Made by a program: the position numbers and the translations under genes. From Helcococcus ovis (GTDB lineage: Bacteria; Bacillota; Clostridia; Tissierellales; Peptoniphilaceae), in the NCBI RefSeq assembly GCF_004524775.2, contig NZ_CP119081.1, forward strand, positions 682,001-746,000: a DNA stretch of 64,000 nt, in the 5' to 3' direction. Below the pieces are notes generated by a model that was not told where the DNA came from, searched no databases, and saw only the letters and a list, made by a program, of their open reading frames with translations. Shown here piece by piece: positions 8,335 through 17,566 of the stretch (position 1 is its first letter; each line of letters opens with the position of its first letter).

Positions 8335-9396
8335 ATGAAATTTAATAAAAAATTACAAATAAATTATTTTAATGAAGCGCTATTATTAGCTAATTATCTA
8401 TTTAATAATGATGAATCATTTGATACTGAAATATTTGATGAAAATGAAAAATATGTAATTAATAAAAAACAACTAGATTCAGAATTTAATCAATTGGAAG
8501 AATTTTTAATTAAAATTAGGAAGAAAGGTAGAAAATTAATAAAAGAAAATTCAGAATTTGAAAATTTATTTTACATCTATAAAGAAGAAAATAATCCAAA
8601 TATCATGTATATGATGATTTATTCAAATTTAAAAACTAGTATATTAGAATATAATAATGATGAATTAAGTAAACTATTTAATAAAATGTTTATTTCAAAC
8701 ATGGAGTCTCAAGGATTTAATTATGAAGATAATAATATGATTAAATTTATTGATGAAATCAGCATTTTTAATGATAAGCAAAAATATGCAATACTTAAAT
8801 TTATGAATAATATAAATGGTATGTTTGATAGATTTATAGATTTTATTGAAAAATTAGAAAATATTATTAAAGAATATATAAAAATTATTGAATATAAACT
8901 TTTAGATTTTGATTTAGATTTTGATGAAATAACTAAATTTAAGGATTTTAACATAATTAAAGACACAGATGTTTACAAACAAATTAAAGAAATTGATTTG
9001 AAAATTTTTATACAATTAAATCAATTGCTTGCCTTTAGTGTGGAGGAAAAAAATAAAAAAATATTAGGAACATTCTTCTTGGGATATATTCCATTATTGA
9101 AAAAAATGCATTTAAGAGATGAGCAAACTGAGCAAGATATTTATAATAAATTATGTGCTATCTCTGATGAAAAACGATTTGAACTATTAAATATTTTATC
9201 TAATGGTAAAAAATATGGTAAAGAGTTATCTGATTTACTTGGAATAAGTACTGGTACGGTAAGTCATCACATAACAAGTTTAATGGAAAATAATTTAATT
9301 AATTCAGAAATCGATGGCAAAAAAATATATTACACAATTAATAAAAAATCAATTGAAAGTATTATTAAATACTTACAAGAGATAATAGAGAGATAA
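8335..9396 (+). CDS. ArsR-type winged-helix regulator with a long unknown N-terminal domain
   Basis: The last 85 or so residues (about 265-353) form an ArsR/SmtB-type winged helix: CAISDEKRFELLNIL, then GKELSDLLGISTGTVSHHI with the recognition helix, and a wing with GKKIYYTI. The first 260 residues are Lys/Glu/Asn-rich and helical with no recognised family, probably a sensing or oligomerisation domain. Classic ArsR proteins are only about 100 residues, so this is an enlarged form. The ATG follows AGGAGAA. TraX-like follows 3 bp later, so the two form a pair. The regulator may control that gene or itself. Confidence 0.7.
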   Translation: MKFNKKLQINYFNEALLLANYLFNNDESFDTEIFDENEKYVINKKQLDSEFNQLEEFLIKIRKKGRKLIKENSEFENLFYIYKEENNPNIMYMMIYSNLKTSILEYNNDELSKLFNKMFISNMESQGFNYEDNNMIKFIDEISIFNDKQKYAILKFMNNINGMFDRFIDFIEKLENIIKEYIKIIEYKLLDFDLDFDEITKFKDFNIIKDTDVYKQIKEIDLKIFIQLNQLLAFSVEEKNKKILGTFFLGYIPLLKKMHLRDEQTEQDIYNKLCAISDEKRFELLNILSNGKKYGKELSDLLGISTGTVSHHITSLMENNLINSEIDGKKIYYTINKKSIESIIKYLQEIIER

Positions 9397-9399
9397 ATT

Positions 9400-10287
9400 A
9401 TGACGGGATTTACTATTAAATTGATTGCTATTATTGCGATGCTAATAGATCATGTTGGTGCTTATTTTCAATTAAGTGGAATTGAGATAGTTCCATTTCA
9501 ATATGCTTTTTTAATGAGAAGTATAGGAAGGCTTGCATTACCTATATTTTCATTTTTCTTAGTTGAAGGATATTTAAAAACAAAAAATTTAAAAAAATAT
9601 ATTGATAGATTACATGTGTTTGCGTTAAAAACACAAATTCCATTTGTGTTTTTATTTACTCAAGAAAATTATATGTTTGGAGGACTTGCTTCAAATTATT
9701 TTACATTTTCATACAAGTTTGAATATTTAATTTTTATTGCATTTATAATTTTTGCATATTGGAAATATATATGTGATGAAAAAGTTAAAACTTCACTATT
9801 TTTAATTGTATTTGCTTATTTAATAGTTCCGTTAAAATTAGAATATAATGGATATGTGCTACTTTCTGCAGATAATTTAAATATTATGTATGAATTGGGG
9901 ATTTCTCTGATATTCATGAGATTGATAATAGTTATTGAAAAATACATGGAATATAAAAAATATAAAAAATTAATTATTCCAGTGATTGCACTAATTGTTA
10001 GTGTGTATTTTATGGGAACAGTAGCAAATTATAATTATAATGCTATTATGCTTATTATGTTTATATTTTTACTTAGAAATGACAAAGTTAGACAGCTTGT
10101 ACTTATTGCTGTTTGGGCAATTTTTACATATTATGCAAATGTTCAACTTGCAGTATTTGCTGTGTTATCAGTTTTATTTATATATTTATATAATCAAAAA
10201 AGAGGATTATCAGTTAAATATTTATTTTATATAATATATCCGCTACATATAGTGTTTATATCTTTATTTAAAATTTTAATAAAATAA
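9400..10287 (+). CDS. TraX-family membrane protein (putative acyltransferase)
   Basis: The 295-residue polytopic protein has about eight transmembrane helices. Its N-terminal blocks, TGFTIKLIAIIAMLIDHVGAY and a loop with RSIGRLALPIFSFFLVEGY, are the TraX signature (PF05857). TraX acetylates F-pilin in conjugative plasmids, but chromosomal relatives in Firmicutes are widespread and of unknown substrate, perhaps modifying a surface glycan. The conserved His in IDHVG and the Arg in SIGR are present. It directly follows the ArsR-type gene. No conjugation genes are nearby, so a pilin role is not supported. Confidence 0.75.
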   Translation: MTGFTIKLIAIIAMLIDHVGAYFQLSGIEIVPFQYAFLMRSIGRLALPIFSFFLVEGYLKTKNLKKYIDRLHVFALKTQIPFVFLFTQENYMFGGLASNYFTFSYKFEYLIFIAFIIFAYWKYICDEKVKTSLFLIVFAYLIVPLKLEYNGYVLLSADNLNIMYELGISLIFMRLIIVIEKYMEYKKYKKLIIPVIALIVSVYFMGTVANYNYNAIMLIMFIFLLRNDKVRQLVLIAVWAIFTYYANVQLAVFAVLSVLFIYLYNQKRGLSVKYLFYIIYPLHIVFISLFKILIK

Positions 10288-10660
10288 GTTCATGGCCCCA
10301 GCGAAAGACAAAAAGATAGAAAAGCTGATGCCAAATTTAATGAAAATGAAGCAATGTGGCCCCTGCAAAATAAGGAAAAGGGAAAAAGTATGGGCTGGAT
10401 TTTTTAAAAAAATTGAGATATATCCCTAGCTAAATAAAGAAAACAAGATATGATGGGGTCAGAAAATAAAAAAATAAAGAAAAATAGCCCCAGCAAAAGA
10501 GAGAAGTAAACAAAAGCTGGGGCTATTATGAAAAAATCTATATAAAAATAGCCCTAGCTAAATAAAGAAAACAAGATATGATGGGGTCAGAAAATAAAAA
10601 AGTAAGGAAAAATAGCCCCAGCAAAATAGGGAAATGTAAAAAAGCAGGGGTTAAATTTAG
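10288..10660. repeat. Tandem array of six ~64-bp hairpin repeats
   Basis: Six copies of a GCCCCAGC-like arm occur at about 10295, 10359, 10422, 10487, 10551 and 10615, a spacing of 63-65 bp. Each is followed after an A/G-rich stretch by a GCTGGGGC-like arm (for example around 10324, 10392, 10454, 10516, 10583 and 10647). Unit four pairs perfectly over 11 bp (ATAGCCCCAGC with GCTGGGGCTAT). Units three and five are nearly identical to each other, as are parts of four and six. There is no coding frame. The strong G/C arms stand out in very AT-rich DNA. The array fills the gap between traX-like and leuS. Confidence 0.75.
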
Positions 10661-10661
10661 A

Positions 10662-10737
10662 AAAATAAAAGATTTGCTTATACCACCTCCGCAGACCTAA
10701 GGGCGAGGACTAGTGACATAAGTAAATCTTTTATTTT
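10662..10737. other. Long compound stem-loop upstream of leuS
   Basis: The arms 10662-10681 and 10718-10737 pair over 20 bp with one G-U type mismatch. The 36-nt loop is GC-rich and contains a smaller stem (CCTC with GAGG). A T-rich tract follows on the + strand, so it may act as a terminator for the traX-like unit. The organised loop is unusual for a simple terminator and could be a structured RNA. No T-box, tRNA or known riboswitch consensus was found in it. Confidence 0.55.
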
Positions 10738-10800
10738 TACTAAACATAATTAAAAACTTATGGTATTATAATATATATTAAAAGTTACAGGAGATGAATA

Positions 10801-13218
10801 ATGGTTGAAAGATATAACCCAAATGCAATTGAAAAAAAATGGCAAAAGATTTGGGAAGAAGAAAAAACATTTAAGACAGTAATGGATAAGAGCAAAGAAA
10901 AATTTTATGCTTTAGTAGAATTTCCATATCCATCGGGAGCTGGACTTCATGTAGGACATCCAAGATCATATACTGCATTAGATGTCGTTTCCAGAAAAAG
11001 AAGAATGCAGGATCAAGTGGTGCTATATCCAATGGGATTTGATGCCTTTGGATTGCCTACAGAAAATTTTGCGATAAAAAATAAAATACATCCAAGAATA
11101 GTTACAGAACAAAATATCGAAAATTTTACAAAACAATTAAAATCTATCGGATTTTCGTTTGATTGGGATAGAGTTATAGATACCACTCAACCTGATTATT
11201 ATAAGTGGACTCAATGGATTTTTATTCAAATGTTTAAAAAAGGTTTGGCGTATAAAAAAGAATATCCAATAAATTGGTGTCCAAATGATAAAGTAGGTTT
11301 ATCAAATGAAGAAGTAGTTAATGGACATTGTGAGAGATGTGGAGCTAAAGTTGAACATAGAGTAAGAAATCAATGGATGCTGAAGATAACAGAATATGCA
11401 GACAGATTAATTGATGATTTGGATTTGGTGGATTATTTGCCACATATCAAGCAACAGCAAATTAATTGGATTGGAAGATCAAAAGGAGCAGAAATTAATT
11501 TTTCTATAAAAAATCACGATGAAAAATTAACTGTTTATACAACCAGACCGGATACTATTTATGGAAGCACATATATGGTCATTGCTCCTGAACATAAGAT
11601 TATTGATATATTAAAAGATGAAATTGAAAACTACGATGAAGTTTTGAAATATAAAGATTTAGCAAATAAAAAATCGGATTTTGAACGTGGAGAAATGAAT
11701 AAAGATAAAACAGGTGTTGAATTGAAAGGGGTTAAAGCTATAAATCCTTTAACAAATGAAGAAATACCTGTATGGATTTCAGATTATGTAATGGTTACAT
11801 ATGGTACAGGAGCGATTATGGCAGTGCCTGCTCATGACACACGTGATTATGAGTTTGCTAAAAAATTCAATCTTCCAATAGTTGAAGTTGTAAGTGGTGG
11901 AAATGTTGAAAATGAAGCATATACAGATACACAAACAGGAACTATGATTAATTCAGGTATTTTAGATGGATTAGAAGTAAAAGATGCTAAAGAAAAAATT
12001 ATAAAATACATTGAAGAAAATGGTTTAGGTGAAAAGAAAACTAATTTTAAATTGAGAGATTGGGTATTTTCAAGACAAAGATATTGGGGAGAACCGATTC
12101 CAATGGTATATTGTGAAGAACATGGTTGGAACCCTATAGATGAAAAAGAATTACCATTATTGCTTCCGGAAGTTGAAAATTATGAACCAACAGATGATGG
12201 TTCATCTCCATTATCAACAATACCGGAATTTGTAAATACAACATGCCCAATTTGTGGTGGACCAGCACATAGAGAAACTGATACAATGCCACAATGGGCA
12301 GGGTCATCATGGTATTATTTGAGATATATGGATCCAAATAATCAAGATGCTTTAGTAGGTAAAGATGAAGTTGAATATTTTTCACCAATTGATTGGTACA
12401 ATGGTGGTAATGAACATACAACACTCCACTTATTGTATTCAAGATTTTGGCATAAATTCTTATATGATATAGGAGTAGTACCCACAAAAGAACCATACAT
12501 GAAAAGAACTTCTCATGGTATGATTTTAGGTGAAAATAATGAAAAAATGTCAAAATCAAGAGGTAATGTTGTAAATCCAGATGATATTGTAGAAAACTAT
12601 GGAGCAGATACTCTTAGAACTTATGAGATGTTTATTTCTGAATTTGATAAATCAGTTCCATGGTCAGATGAATCTTTAGTAGGAGTTAGAAAATATCTTG
12701 ATAGAGTGTGGAGATTGCAGGATATTTTAGTTAAGGGAAATGAATATTCGTCAGATATGGAAGTGTTAATTAATCAAACAATCAAAAAAGTCACAGACGA
12801 CTATGAATCAATGAAATTTAATACAGCAATTTCACAATTGATGATATTACTAAATTCATTTACTAAAAAAGGACAAATTAATAAAAAAGAACTTGAAACA
12901 TATTTAATTTTATTAAATCCTTGTGCACCTCATTTAACTGAAGAAATTTGGCAAATACTTGGCCATAAAACACAAATGGCTAATGCTAATATTTGGCCGA
13001 CATTTGATGAAAGTAAGTTAACAAGTGATATGGTAGAAATACCGGTACAAGTAAATGGTAAAGTTAGAGGTAAAATAGAAGTTTCTAAAGATGCAAGTAA
13101 AGAAGAAATTATAGAAAAATCTCAACAAGAAGAAAACGTAAAAGCATTTTTAGCAGGAAAAACTGTAAGAAAAGTTATATTTGTGCCAGGAAAGATATTA
13201 AATATTGTTGCAAATTAA
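10801..13218 (+). CDS. leuS: Leucine--tRNA ligase
   Basis: This is a class I synthetase that charges tRNA-Leu. The 805-residue protein has the HIGH-type motif HVGH at 50-53 within [16 protein letters not shown], and KMSKS at 582-586. The CP1 editing domain between them contains the TTRPDT(I) block and [14 protein letters not shown] zinc-binding-like CERCG lies near residue 180 and CPICGG near 484. The C-terminal domain ends [13 protein letters not shown]. The length is typical for bacteria. The ATG follows CAGGAGATGAATA. The -10-like TATAAT at 10767-10772 lacks a clear -35. Confidence 0.97.
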   Translation: MVERYNPNAIEKKWQKIWEEEKTFKTVMDKSKEKFYALVEFPYPSGAGLHVGHPRSYTALDVVSRKRRMQDQVVLYPMGFDAFGLPTENFAIKNKIHPRIVTEQNIENFTKQLKSIGFSFDWDRVIDTTQPDYYKWTQWIFIQMFKKGLAYKKEYPINWCPNDKVGLSNEEVVNGHCERCGAKVEHRVRNQWMLKITEYADRLIDDLDLVDYLPHIKQQQINWIGRSKGAEINFSIKNHDEKLTVYTTRPDTIYGSTYMVIAPEHKIIDILKDEIENYDEVLKYKDLANKKSDFERGEMNKDKTGVELKGVKAINPLTNEEIPVWISDYVMVTYGTGAIMAVPAHDTRDYEFAKKFNLPIVEVVSGGNVENEAYTDTQTGTMINSGILDGLEVKDAKEKIIKYIEENGLGEKKTNFKLRDWVFSRQRYWGEPIPMVYCEEHGWNPIDEKELPLLLPEVENYEPTDDGSSPLSTIPEFVNTTCPICGGPAHRETDTMPQWAGSSWYYLRYMDPNNQDALVGKDEVEYFSPIDWYNGGNEHTTLHLLYSRFWHKFLYDIGVVPTKEPYMKRTSHGMILGENNEKMSKSRGNVVNPDDIVENYGADTLRTYEMFISEFDKSVPWSDESLVGVRKYLDRVWRLQDILVKGNEYSSDMEVLINQTIKKVTDDYESMKFNTAISQLMILLNSFTKKGQINKKELETYLILLNPCAPHLTEEIWQILGHKTQMANANIWPTFDESKLTSDMVEIPVQVNGKVRGKIEVSKDASKEEIIEKSQQEENVKAFLAGKTVRKVIFVPGKILNIVAN

Positions 13219-13225
13219 GATATTT

Positions 13226-13267
13226 AGAGAATTAGAGAATGAAATTTCTAATTCTCTTTCATTTTTT
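13226..13267 (+). terminator. Intrinsic terminator after leuS
   Basis: AGAGAATTAGA pairs with TCTAATTCTCT and a T-rich run follows. Confidence 0.8.
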
Positions 13268-13308
13268 ATTTAAATATATGTATTGATTGATAATAGTATA
13301 AAATGATC

Positions 13309-13344
13309 TATTGCAAAATAACTTTTTTATTTATCTTGCAACAG
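13309..13344. other. Imperfect hairpin in the leuS-rrf2 gap
   Basis: TATTGCAAAATAA pairs imperfectly with TTATCTTGCAACA. It resembles the stem of the asnS terminator (same TGTTGCAAAATAAC theme) but lacks a good T-run. The rest of the gap up to 13560 is AT-rich with no other feature seen. Confidence 0.3.
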
Positions 13345-13560
13345 TACTTTTCCTAATATGCATATAAGGTTAAAAATATATAATTTGTTTTTTATTTTTG
13401 AAATAATTCTATATGTAAAATTTTAAAAAAATTATGCATTTATATTAAATAAATATTGAATTTTACACAATTTTATAACAAATAAATATTCCTTTTTCCT
13501 TTACAATGGGGGGCATTATTTGATATATTTATATATAGATTATGAAGAATGGAGGGAAAT

Positions 13561-13947
13561 ATGAATTTGACCACTAAAAGCGAATATGGATTAAGAGCAT
13601 TAGCATATTTAAGGGATAAATATGATAAAGGTCCGGTTAATATTTCTGAAATTTCTACACAATTAAATTTAAGTAAAACATATATAGAGCAGATATTTAG
13701 AAAACTGAAAAAAGCCAATATTATTGAAAGTTATAGAGGAAAAGAAGGTGGGTATAAATTAAAAAGTGACCCTTCTAAAATAAATGTAGGGCATGTAATA
13801 AGAATATTAGAAGGCAACATTGAGCTTTCACATAGATGTAATGATGAGAAGTGCTTATTGCAGGGTTGTGCTTCCAGACAAGTTTTTTCTAAAATAGATA
13901 ATGCTGTATCTAATGTAATTGATCATTTAACATTGGATCAAATATAA
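13561..13947 (+). CDS. Rrf2-family regulator with three cluster-type cysteines (IscR-like)
   Basis: The 128-residue protein has the Rrf2 winged helix (MNLTTKSEYGLRALAYL at the start, LSKTYIEQIFRKL recognition helix, GKEGGYKL wing). Three Cys follow at 93, 98 and 103, the place where IscR binds a [2Fe-2S] cluster, so it probably senses iron-sulfur or redox status. ATG 13561 is chosen over 13549 because the GGAGGG site (13551-13556) lies between them. It ends 14 bp before alaS. In related clostridia an Rrf2 gene precedes iscS/iscU and mnmA and then alaS. Those intermediates are missing here. Confidence 0.88.
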   Translation: MNLTTKSEYGLRALAYLRDKYDKGPVNISEISTQLNLSKTYIEQIFRKLKKANIIESYRGKEGGYKLKSDPSKINVGHVIRILEGNIELSHRCNDEKCLLQGCASRQVFSKIDNAVSNVIDHLTLDQI

Positions 13948-13961
13948 AAATAGAGGGTATA

Positions 13962-16556
13962 ATGAAAAAATTAAATTTTAACCAATTGAGAAAAGAATTT
14001 TTAGATTTTTATGAATCTAAACAACACATAAGGCTAAAGAGTTATTCTTTAATTCCAAATAAGGATAAAAGTTTATTATTGATAAATGCCGGAATGGCTC
14101 CACTTAAAGAATACTTTATGGGAACGAAAAAGTTTTCTAAAAATAGAGCGACATCTTCTCAAAAATGTATTAGAACAGGTGATATTGACAATGTTGGGAA
14201 AACACATAGACATGCTACATTTTTTGAAATGTTAGGTAACTTTTCATTTGGAGATTATTTTAAGAGAGAAGCTATAAACTGGGCTTGGGAGTTTTTGACA
14301 AAAGTTATTGAACTTGATCCGGAAAAATTATCAGTTACAGTTTATTTAGATGATGATGAAGCATATGAAATTTGGAATAAAGAAATTGGACTTTCTGAAG
14401 ATAAAATTTCAAGATTAGGAAAAGAAGATAATTTTTGGGAAATTGAAGAAGGTCCATGTGGCCCATGTTCTGAAATAATGTATGATAGAGGTGAAGAATA
14501 TGAAGGCGACGATAGATATTTAGAAATTTGGAACTTAGTATTTACACAATTTAATAAGACCTCAAACGGTGAATACTTACCACTAGATCATCCAAATATT
14601 GATACAGGTATGGGGTTAGAAAGACTTGCATTGATAGTTGAAAATGCAGCTAATATATTTGAACTTGATACATTTAGACCATTGTTAAAAGCAATCGAAG
14701 AATTATCAGGTAAAAAATATGGTGAAAGTGAAAAGATTAATGAGTCATTTAGAGTTATTATGGATCATTCAAAGGCAATGTCATTTTTAGTATATGATGG
14801 AGTTATTCCTTCAAATGAAGGAAGAGGTTATGTTTTAAGAAGATTAATCAGAAGAGCATATCGTCATGGTAAACATTTAGGCATAAATGGACACTTTTTA
14901 GAAAAGTTAATCCAAATTGTTATGGAAATATATTCTCCGGAATATCCAGAATTACTTGAAGATAAAGACAGAGTATTTAAGATTGTTAATAGAGAAGAAT
15001 CAAAATTTCAAGAAACAATTGATCAAGGCTTAGAAATATTAAATAATATGTTAGATCAATTAGAGTTAAGACAAGAAAAAATATTATCAGGAATTGATGC
15101 ATTTAAACTTTATGATACATATGGATTTCCTGTTGATTTAACTGAAGAAATTGCTAAAGAAAGAAATATTGAAATAGATAGAGATGGTTTTTCAAAGGAA
15201 ATGGAAGCTCAGAAAGAAAAATCTAGATCAGGTAAGAGTTTTGAAGGTGGTTGGGAAGACGACAAAATTGAAATTTCAGGATATCAAGCAACAAAATTTA
15301 TTGGATATGAAAATATTGAATCAAACTCAAAAATTATTGGTATCGAAAATTCAGAATTAAAGTCTATTTCAGAAGGACAAAAGGCAATTGTTATTTTGGA
15401 TATAACACCATTTTATGGAGAAGGTGGTGGACAAATTGGTGATAGAGGGTATTTAGAAAGTGAAAATGGTATATTAAAAGTTTTAGATACTAAAAAAACT
15501 GCTGATAATATTTATTATCACTTTGTTGAATGTGAAACTGGGGAGTTTAATGTTGGCGATGAAGTAGTAGCTAAAATTGATGTTAATAGAAGAAATTCAA
15601 TTGTGAAAAATCATTCTGCAACACACTTATTAAATAAAGCCTTAAAGACAGTTTTAGGAAACCATATTAATCAAGCCGGTTCATTAGTTACAGATGAACG
15701 ACTAAGATTTGACTTTACACATTTTGAAGCAATAAGTGAAGAAGATTTAAGTGAAATAGAAAGATTAGTAAATGAATCAATATTTTCAAATTATCCTGTT
15801 AAAATAGTCGAAACTACACTTGAAAAATCTCAAGAACTTGGAGCAATCGGATTATTTGAAGATAAGTATAAAGATATAGTTAGAGTTGTAAGTATGGGAG
15901 ATTACTCAGTTGAACTATGTGGTGGTACTCATGTTAGAAATACTTCTGAAGTTATGATGTTTAAGATTATTTCTGAGTCAGGTATTGCCGCAGGGGTTAG
16001 AAGAATAGAGGCTATTACAGGTTTATCTGTTTATAGATATCTAAATGATTTGGAAATGAAGGAAGAAAATATTTCTAAATTACTTAAAACACAAAAAGAT
16101 GGTATTGAATCTAAAATTAACAGTATGATTGCAGAAGAAAAATCCTTAAAAGAAAAAATTGATCAATTTAAGTCATTACAAGAAAATTCATTAATTAATG
16201 AAATTTCCTCGGAAATAAAAGAATTTGAAGGATTGAAATTATTAGTGAAAAAATTGAAAGAAGTTGATAGTCAATCACTAAAAAATATCTCTGATAAACT
16301 TCAAAATAATGAAAAAAATTTAGTTGTATTATTAGCAAGTGTATTTAGCGATAAAATATTATTTATTTCGTCTGTATCAAAAAATTTAATAAAGAATAAT
16401 ATTAAAGCTGGAGATATTGTAAGAAGTGTAGCACAAGCCACAGGTGGAAATGGTGGCGGAAGACCGGATTTTGCTCAAGCTGGGGGTAAGGATATTAATA
16501 AATTAGATGAAGCACTGTCAAAAGTAGAAGAATTTGTTAAGGAAAAATTTAATTAG
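13962..16556 (+). CDS. alaS: Alanine--tRNA ligase
   Basis: This class II synthetase charges tRNA-Ala and edits mischarged Ser and Gly. The 864-residue protein has the N-terminal catalytic domain (motif 1-3 region with RTGDIDNVGKTHRHATFFEM and GMGLERLAL). The editing domain has HSATH at 551-555 and CGGTH at 653-657, whose His and Cys residues bind zinc. A C-Ala domain ends with GGNGGGRPDFAQAGG. The length is normal. The start follows GAGGG. It leads the alaS-ireB-ruvX-DUF1292 block, a gene order conserved in Bacillota. Confidence 0.97.
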   Translation: MKKLNFNQLRKEFLDFYESKQHIRLKSYSLIPNKDKSLLLINAGMAPLKEYFMGTKKFSKNRATSSQKCIRTGDIDNVGKTHRHATFFEMLGNFSFGDYFKREAINWAWEFLTKVIELDPEKLSVTVYLDDDEAYEIWNKEIGLSEDKISRLGKEDNFWEIEEGPCGPCSEIMYDRGEEYEGDDRYLEIWNLVFTQFNKTSNGEYLPLDHPNIDTGMGLERLALIVENAANIFELDTFRPLLKAIEELSGKKYGESEKINESFRVIMDHSKAMSFLVYDGVIPSNEGRGYVLRRLIRRAYRHGKHLGINGHFLEKLIQIVMEIYSPEYPELLEDKDRVFKIVNREESKFQETIDQGLEILNNMLDQLELRQEKILSGIDAFKLYDTYGFPVDLTEEIAKERNIEIDRDGFSKEMEAQKEKSRSGKSFEGGWEDDKIEISGYQATKFIGYENIESNSKIIGIENSELKSISEGQKAIVILDITPFYGEGGGQIGDRGYLESENGILKVLDTKKTADNIYYHFVECETGEFNVGDEVVAKIDVNRRNSIVKNHSATHLLNKALKTVLGNHINQAGSLVTDERLRFDFTHFEAISEEDLSEIERLVNESIFSNYPVKIVETTLEKSQELGAIGLFEDKYKDIVRVVSMGDYSVELCGGTHVRNTSEVMMFKIISESGIAAGVRRIEAITGLSVYRYLNDLEMKEENISKLLKTQKDGIESKINSMIAEEKSLKEKIDQFKSLQENSLINEISSEIKEFEGLKLLVKKLKEVDSQSLKNISDKLQNNEKNLVVLLASVFSDKILFISSVSKNLIKNNIKAGDIVRSVAQATGGNGGGRPDFAQAGGKDINKLDEALSKVEEFVKEKFN

Positions 16557-16564
16557 GAGATTTT

Positions 16565-16834
16565 ATGACAAATAAATTTGAAGAAACAATGAAATTTAAA
16601 TTGGAAGTTAATAAAGAAGATAAAACTGTTGAAATATTAAAAAAGGTATATGTTTCTTTAAAAGATAAAGGATATGATCCGGCAAATCAAATAATAGGAT
16701 ATATTTTATCTGGAGATCCAACATATATTACAAGTTATAATGATGCTAGAAAAATTATAAAACAAATTGATAGAAATGAATTACTGGAAAATATTTTAAA
16801 TTTTTATTTTGAAAAAAATGATATTAATAAATAA
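16565..16834 (+). CDS. ireB: IreB-family regulatory phosphoprotein (UPF0297)
   Basis: IreB is a small protein phosphorylated by the PASTA kinase in enterococci and linked to cephalosporin resistance. The 89-residue product has the family blocks MKFKLE near the start, VYVSLKDKGYDPANQIIGYILSGDP and a YITSYNDAR segment. Thr8 in EETMKF lies where IreB is phosphorylated. It is 8 bp after alaS, in the conserved alaS-ireB-ruvX order. No PASTA kinase is in the window. Confidence 0.9.
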   Translation: MTNKFEETMKFKLEVNKEDKTVEILKKVYVSLKDKGYDPANQIIGYILSGDPTYITSYNDARKIIKQIDRNELLENILNFYFEKNDINK

Positions 16835-16837
16835 AAT

Positions 16838-16863
16838 ATGGGTAGAATTTTCTGCCCATTTTT
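16838..16863 (+). terminator. Terminator or attenuator between ireB and ruvX
   Basis: ATGGGTAGA pairs with TCTGCCCAT around a four-base loop and a T-run follows. ruvX starts about 22 bp later, so some transcripts probably read through. Confidence 0.65.
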
Positions 16864-16885
16864 GTGGTTAATATAATGAGGAACT

Positions 16886-17296
16886 ATGAAAAGATATATT
16901 GGACTTGATTTAGGTACTAAAACAATAGGGGTTGCCATTTCCGATCCCTTATTGATATTTGCTAATGGGTTGGTAACAATAAAGAGAAAAGATATCGATA
17001 GTGATATTCAAGAAATTAAAAAAATTATAAATGATAATGAGGTAACTAAAATAATAATTGGTATGCCTTATAATATGGATGGTTCAAAAGGACCATCAGC
17101 TCAAAGAGTAATGAGCTTTGTAGATTTACTAAAAAAAGAAATTGACAATGAGATTATTTATGTTGATGAGAGACTAACAACAGTTTCGGCAGAAAGAGTT
17201 TTAATTGAAAATAAAGTAAGAAGGGAAAAAAGAAAGGATCATGTAGATAAGATTGCAGCGACATTTATTTTACAATCTTATTTAGATGCAAGGTAA
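16886..17296 (+). CDS. ruvX: Putative pre-16S rRNA nuclease / Holliday junction resolvase YqgF
   Basis: YqgF is an RNase H-fold nuclease needed for 16S rRNA 5' maturation, also annotated as RuvX. The 136-residue protein has the catalytic Asp in IGLDLGTKTIGVAISD, the GMPYNMDGSKGP block, and the conserved YVDERLTTVSAE and second Asp near DHVDKIAA. The length is typical. It follows the ireB hairpin and precedes DUF1292 by 2 bp. Confidence 0.92.
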   Translation: MKRYIGLDLGTKTIGVAISDPLLIFANGLVTIKRKDIDSDIQEIKKIINDNEVTKIIIGMPYNMDGSKGPSAQRVMSFVDLLKKEIDNEIIYVDERLTTVSAERVLIENKVRREKRKDHVDKIAATFILQSYLDAR

Positions 17297-17298
17297 TT

Positions 17299-17556
17299 AT
17301 GGAAAATAAAGAATATATTGAAATTAGTGATGGAGAACAAACTCTTAATTTATTAATTGTTGATACATTTGGAGTAGATAAAAAGGATTATGCTGCTTTA
17401 TTAGATGAAAAAACTGATGAATTATATTTGTTTGAAATCAAAATAGAAAATGAAGAGGTTACATTTAAGACAATAGAAAACGAAAAAGAATTAGAAGAAA
17501 TCCTTGCAATTTATCATGATCTTTTAGAATCGGAAGATGAAGAAATTGAAGAATAG
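17299..17556 (+). CDS. DUF1292 family protein (YrzB-like)
   Basis: This is a small acidic protein of 85 residues with the DUF1292 core: an early EISDGEQTLNLLIVDTF strand, YAALLDEKTDELYLFEI, and VTFKTIENEKELEEIL. The function of the family is unknown. It is the usual third gene of the alaS-ireB-ruvX-yrzB block. A second, His-rich member occurs at 23203-23679. The RNase J gene begins just after it. Confidence 0.88.
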   Translation: MENKEYIEISDGEQTLNLLIVDTFGVDKKDYAALLDEKTDELYLFEIKIENEEVTFKTIENEKELEEILAIYHDLLESEDEEIEE

Positions 17557-17566
17557 GATAGATAAA

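Noticed and set aside
9400-10287. Part of a conjugative element because of TraX
   Set aside because: No relaxase, coupling protein or pilus gene is nearby, and chromosomal TraX-like genes are common.
10288-10660. CRISPR array
   Set aside because: The spacing is regular but the units are imperfect palindromes with repeated spacers, and no cas genes are present.
10662-10800. T-box riboswitch or tRNA before leuS
   Set aside because: No T-box core (AGGGTGG-type) and no cloverleaf or specifier-loop layout could be found in the loop or flank.
12134-12559. Minus-strand ORF inside leuS
   Set aside because: It lies fully within leuS with no ribosome site and no family resemblance.
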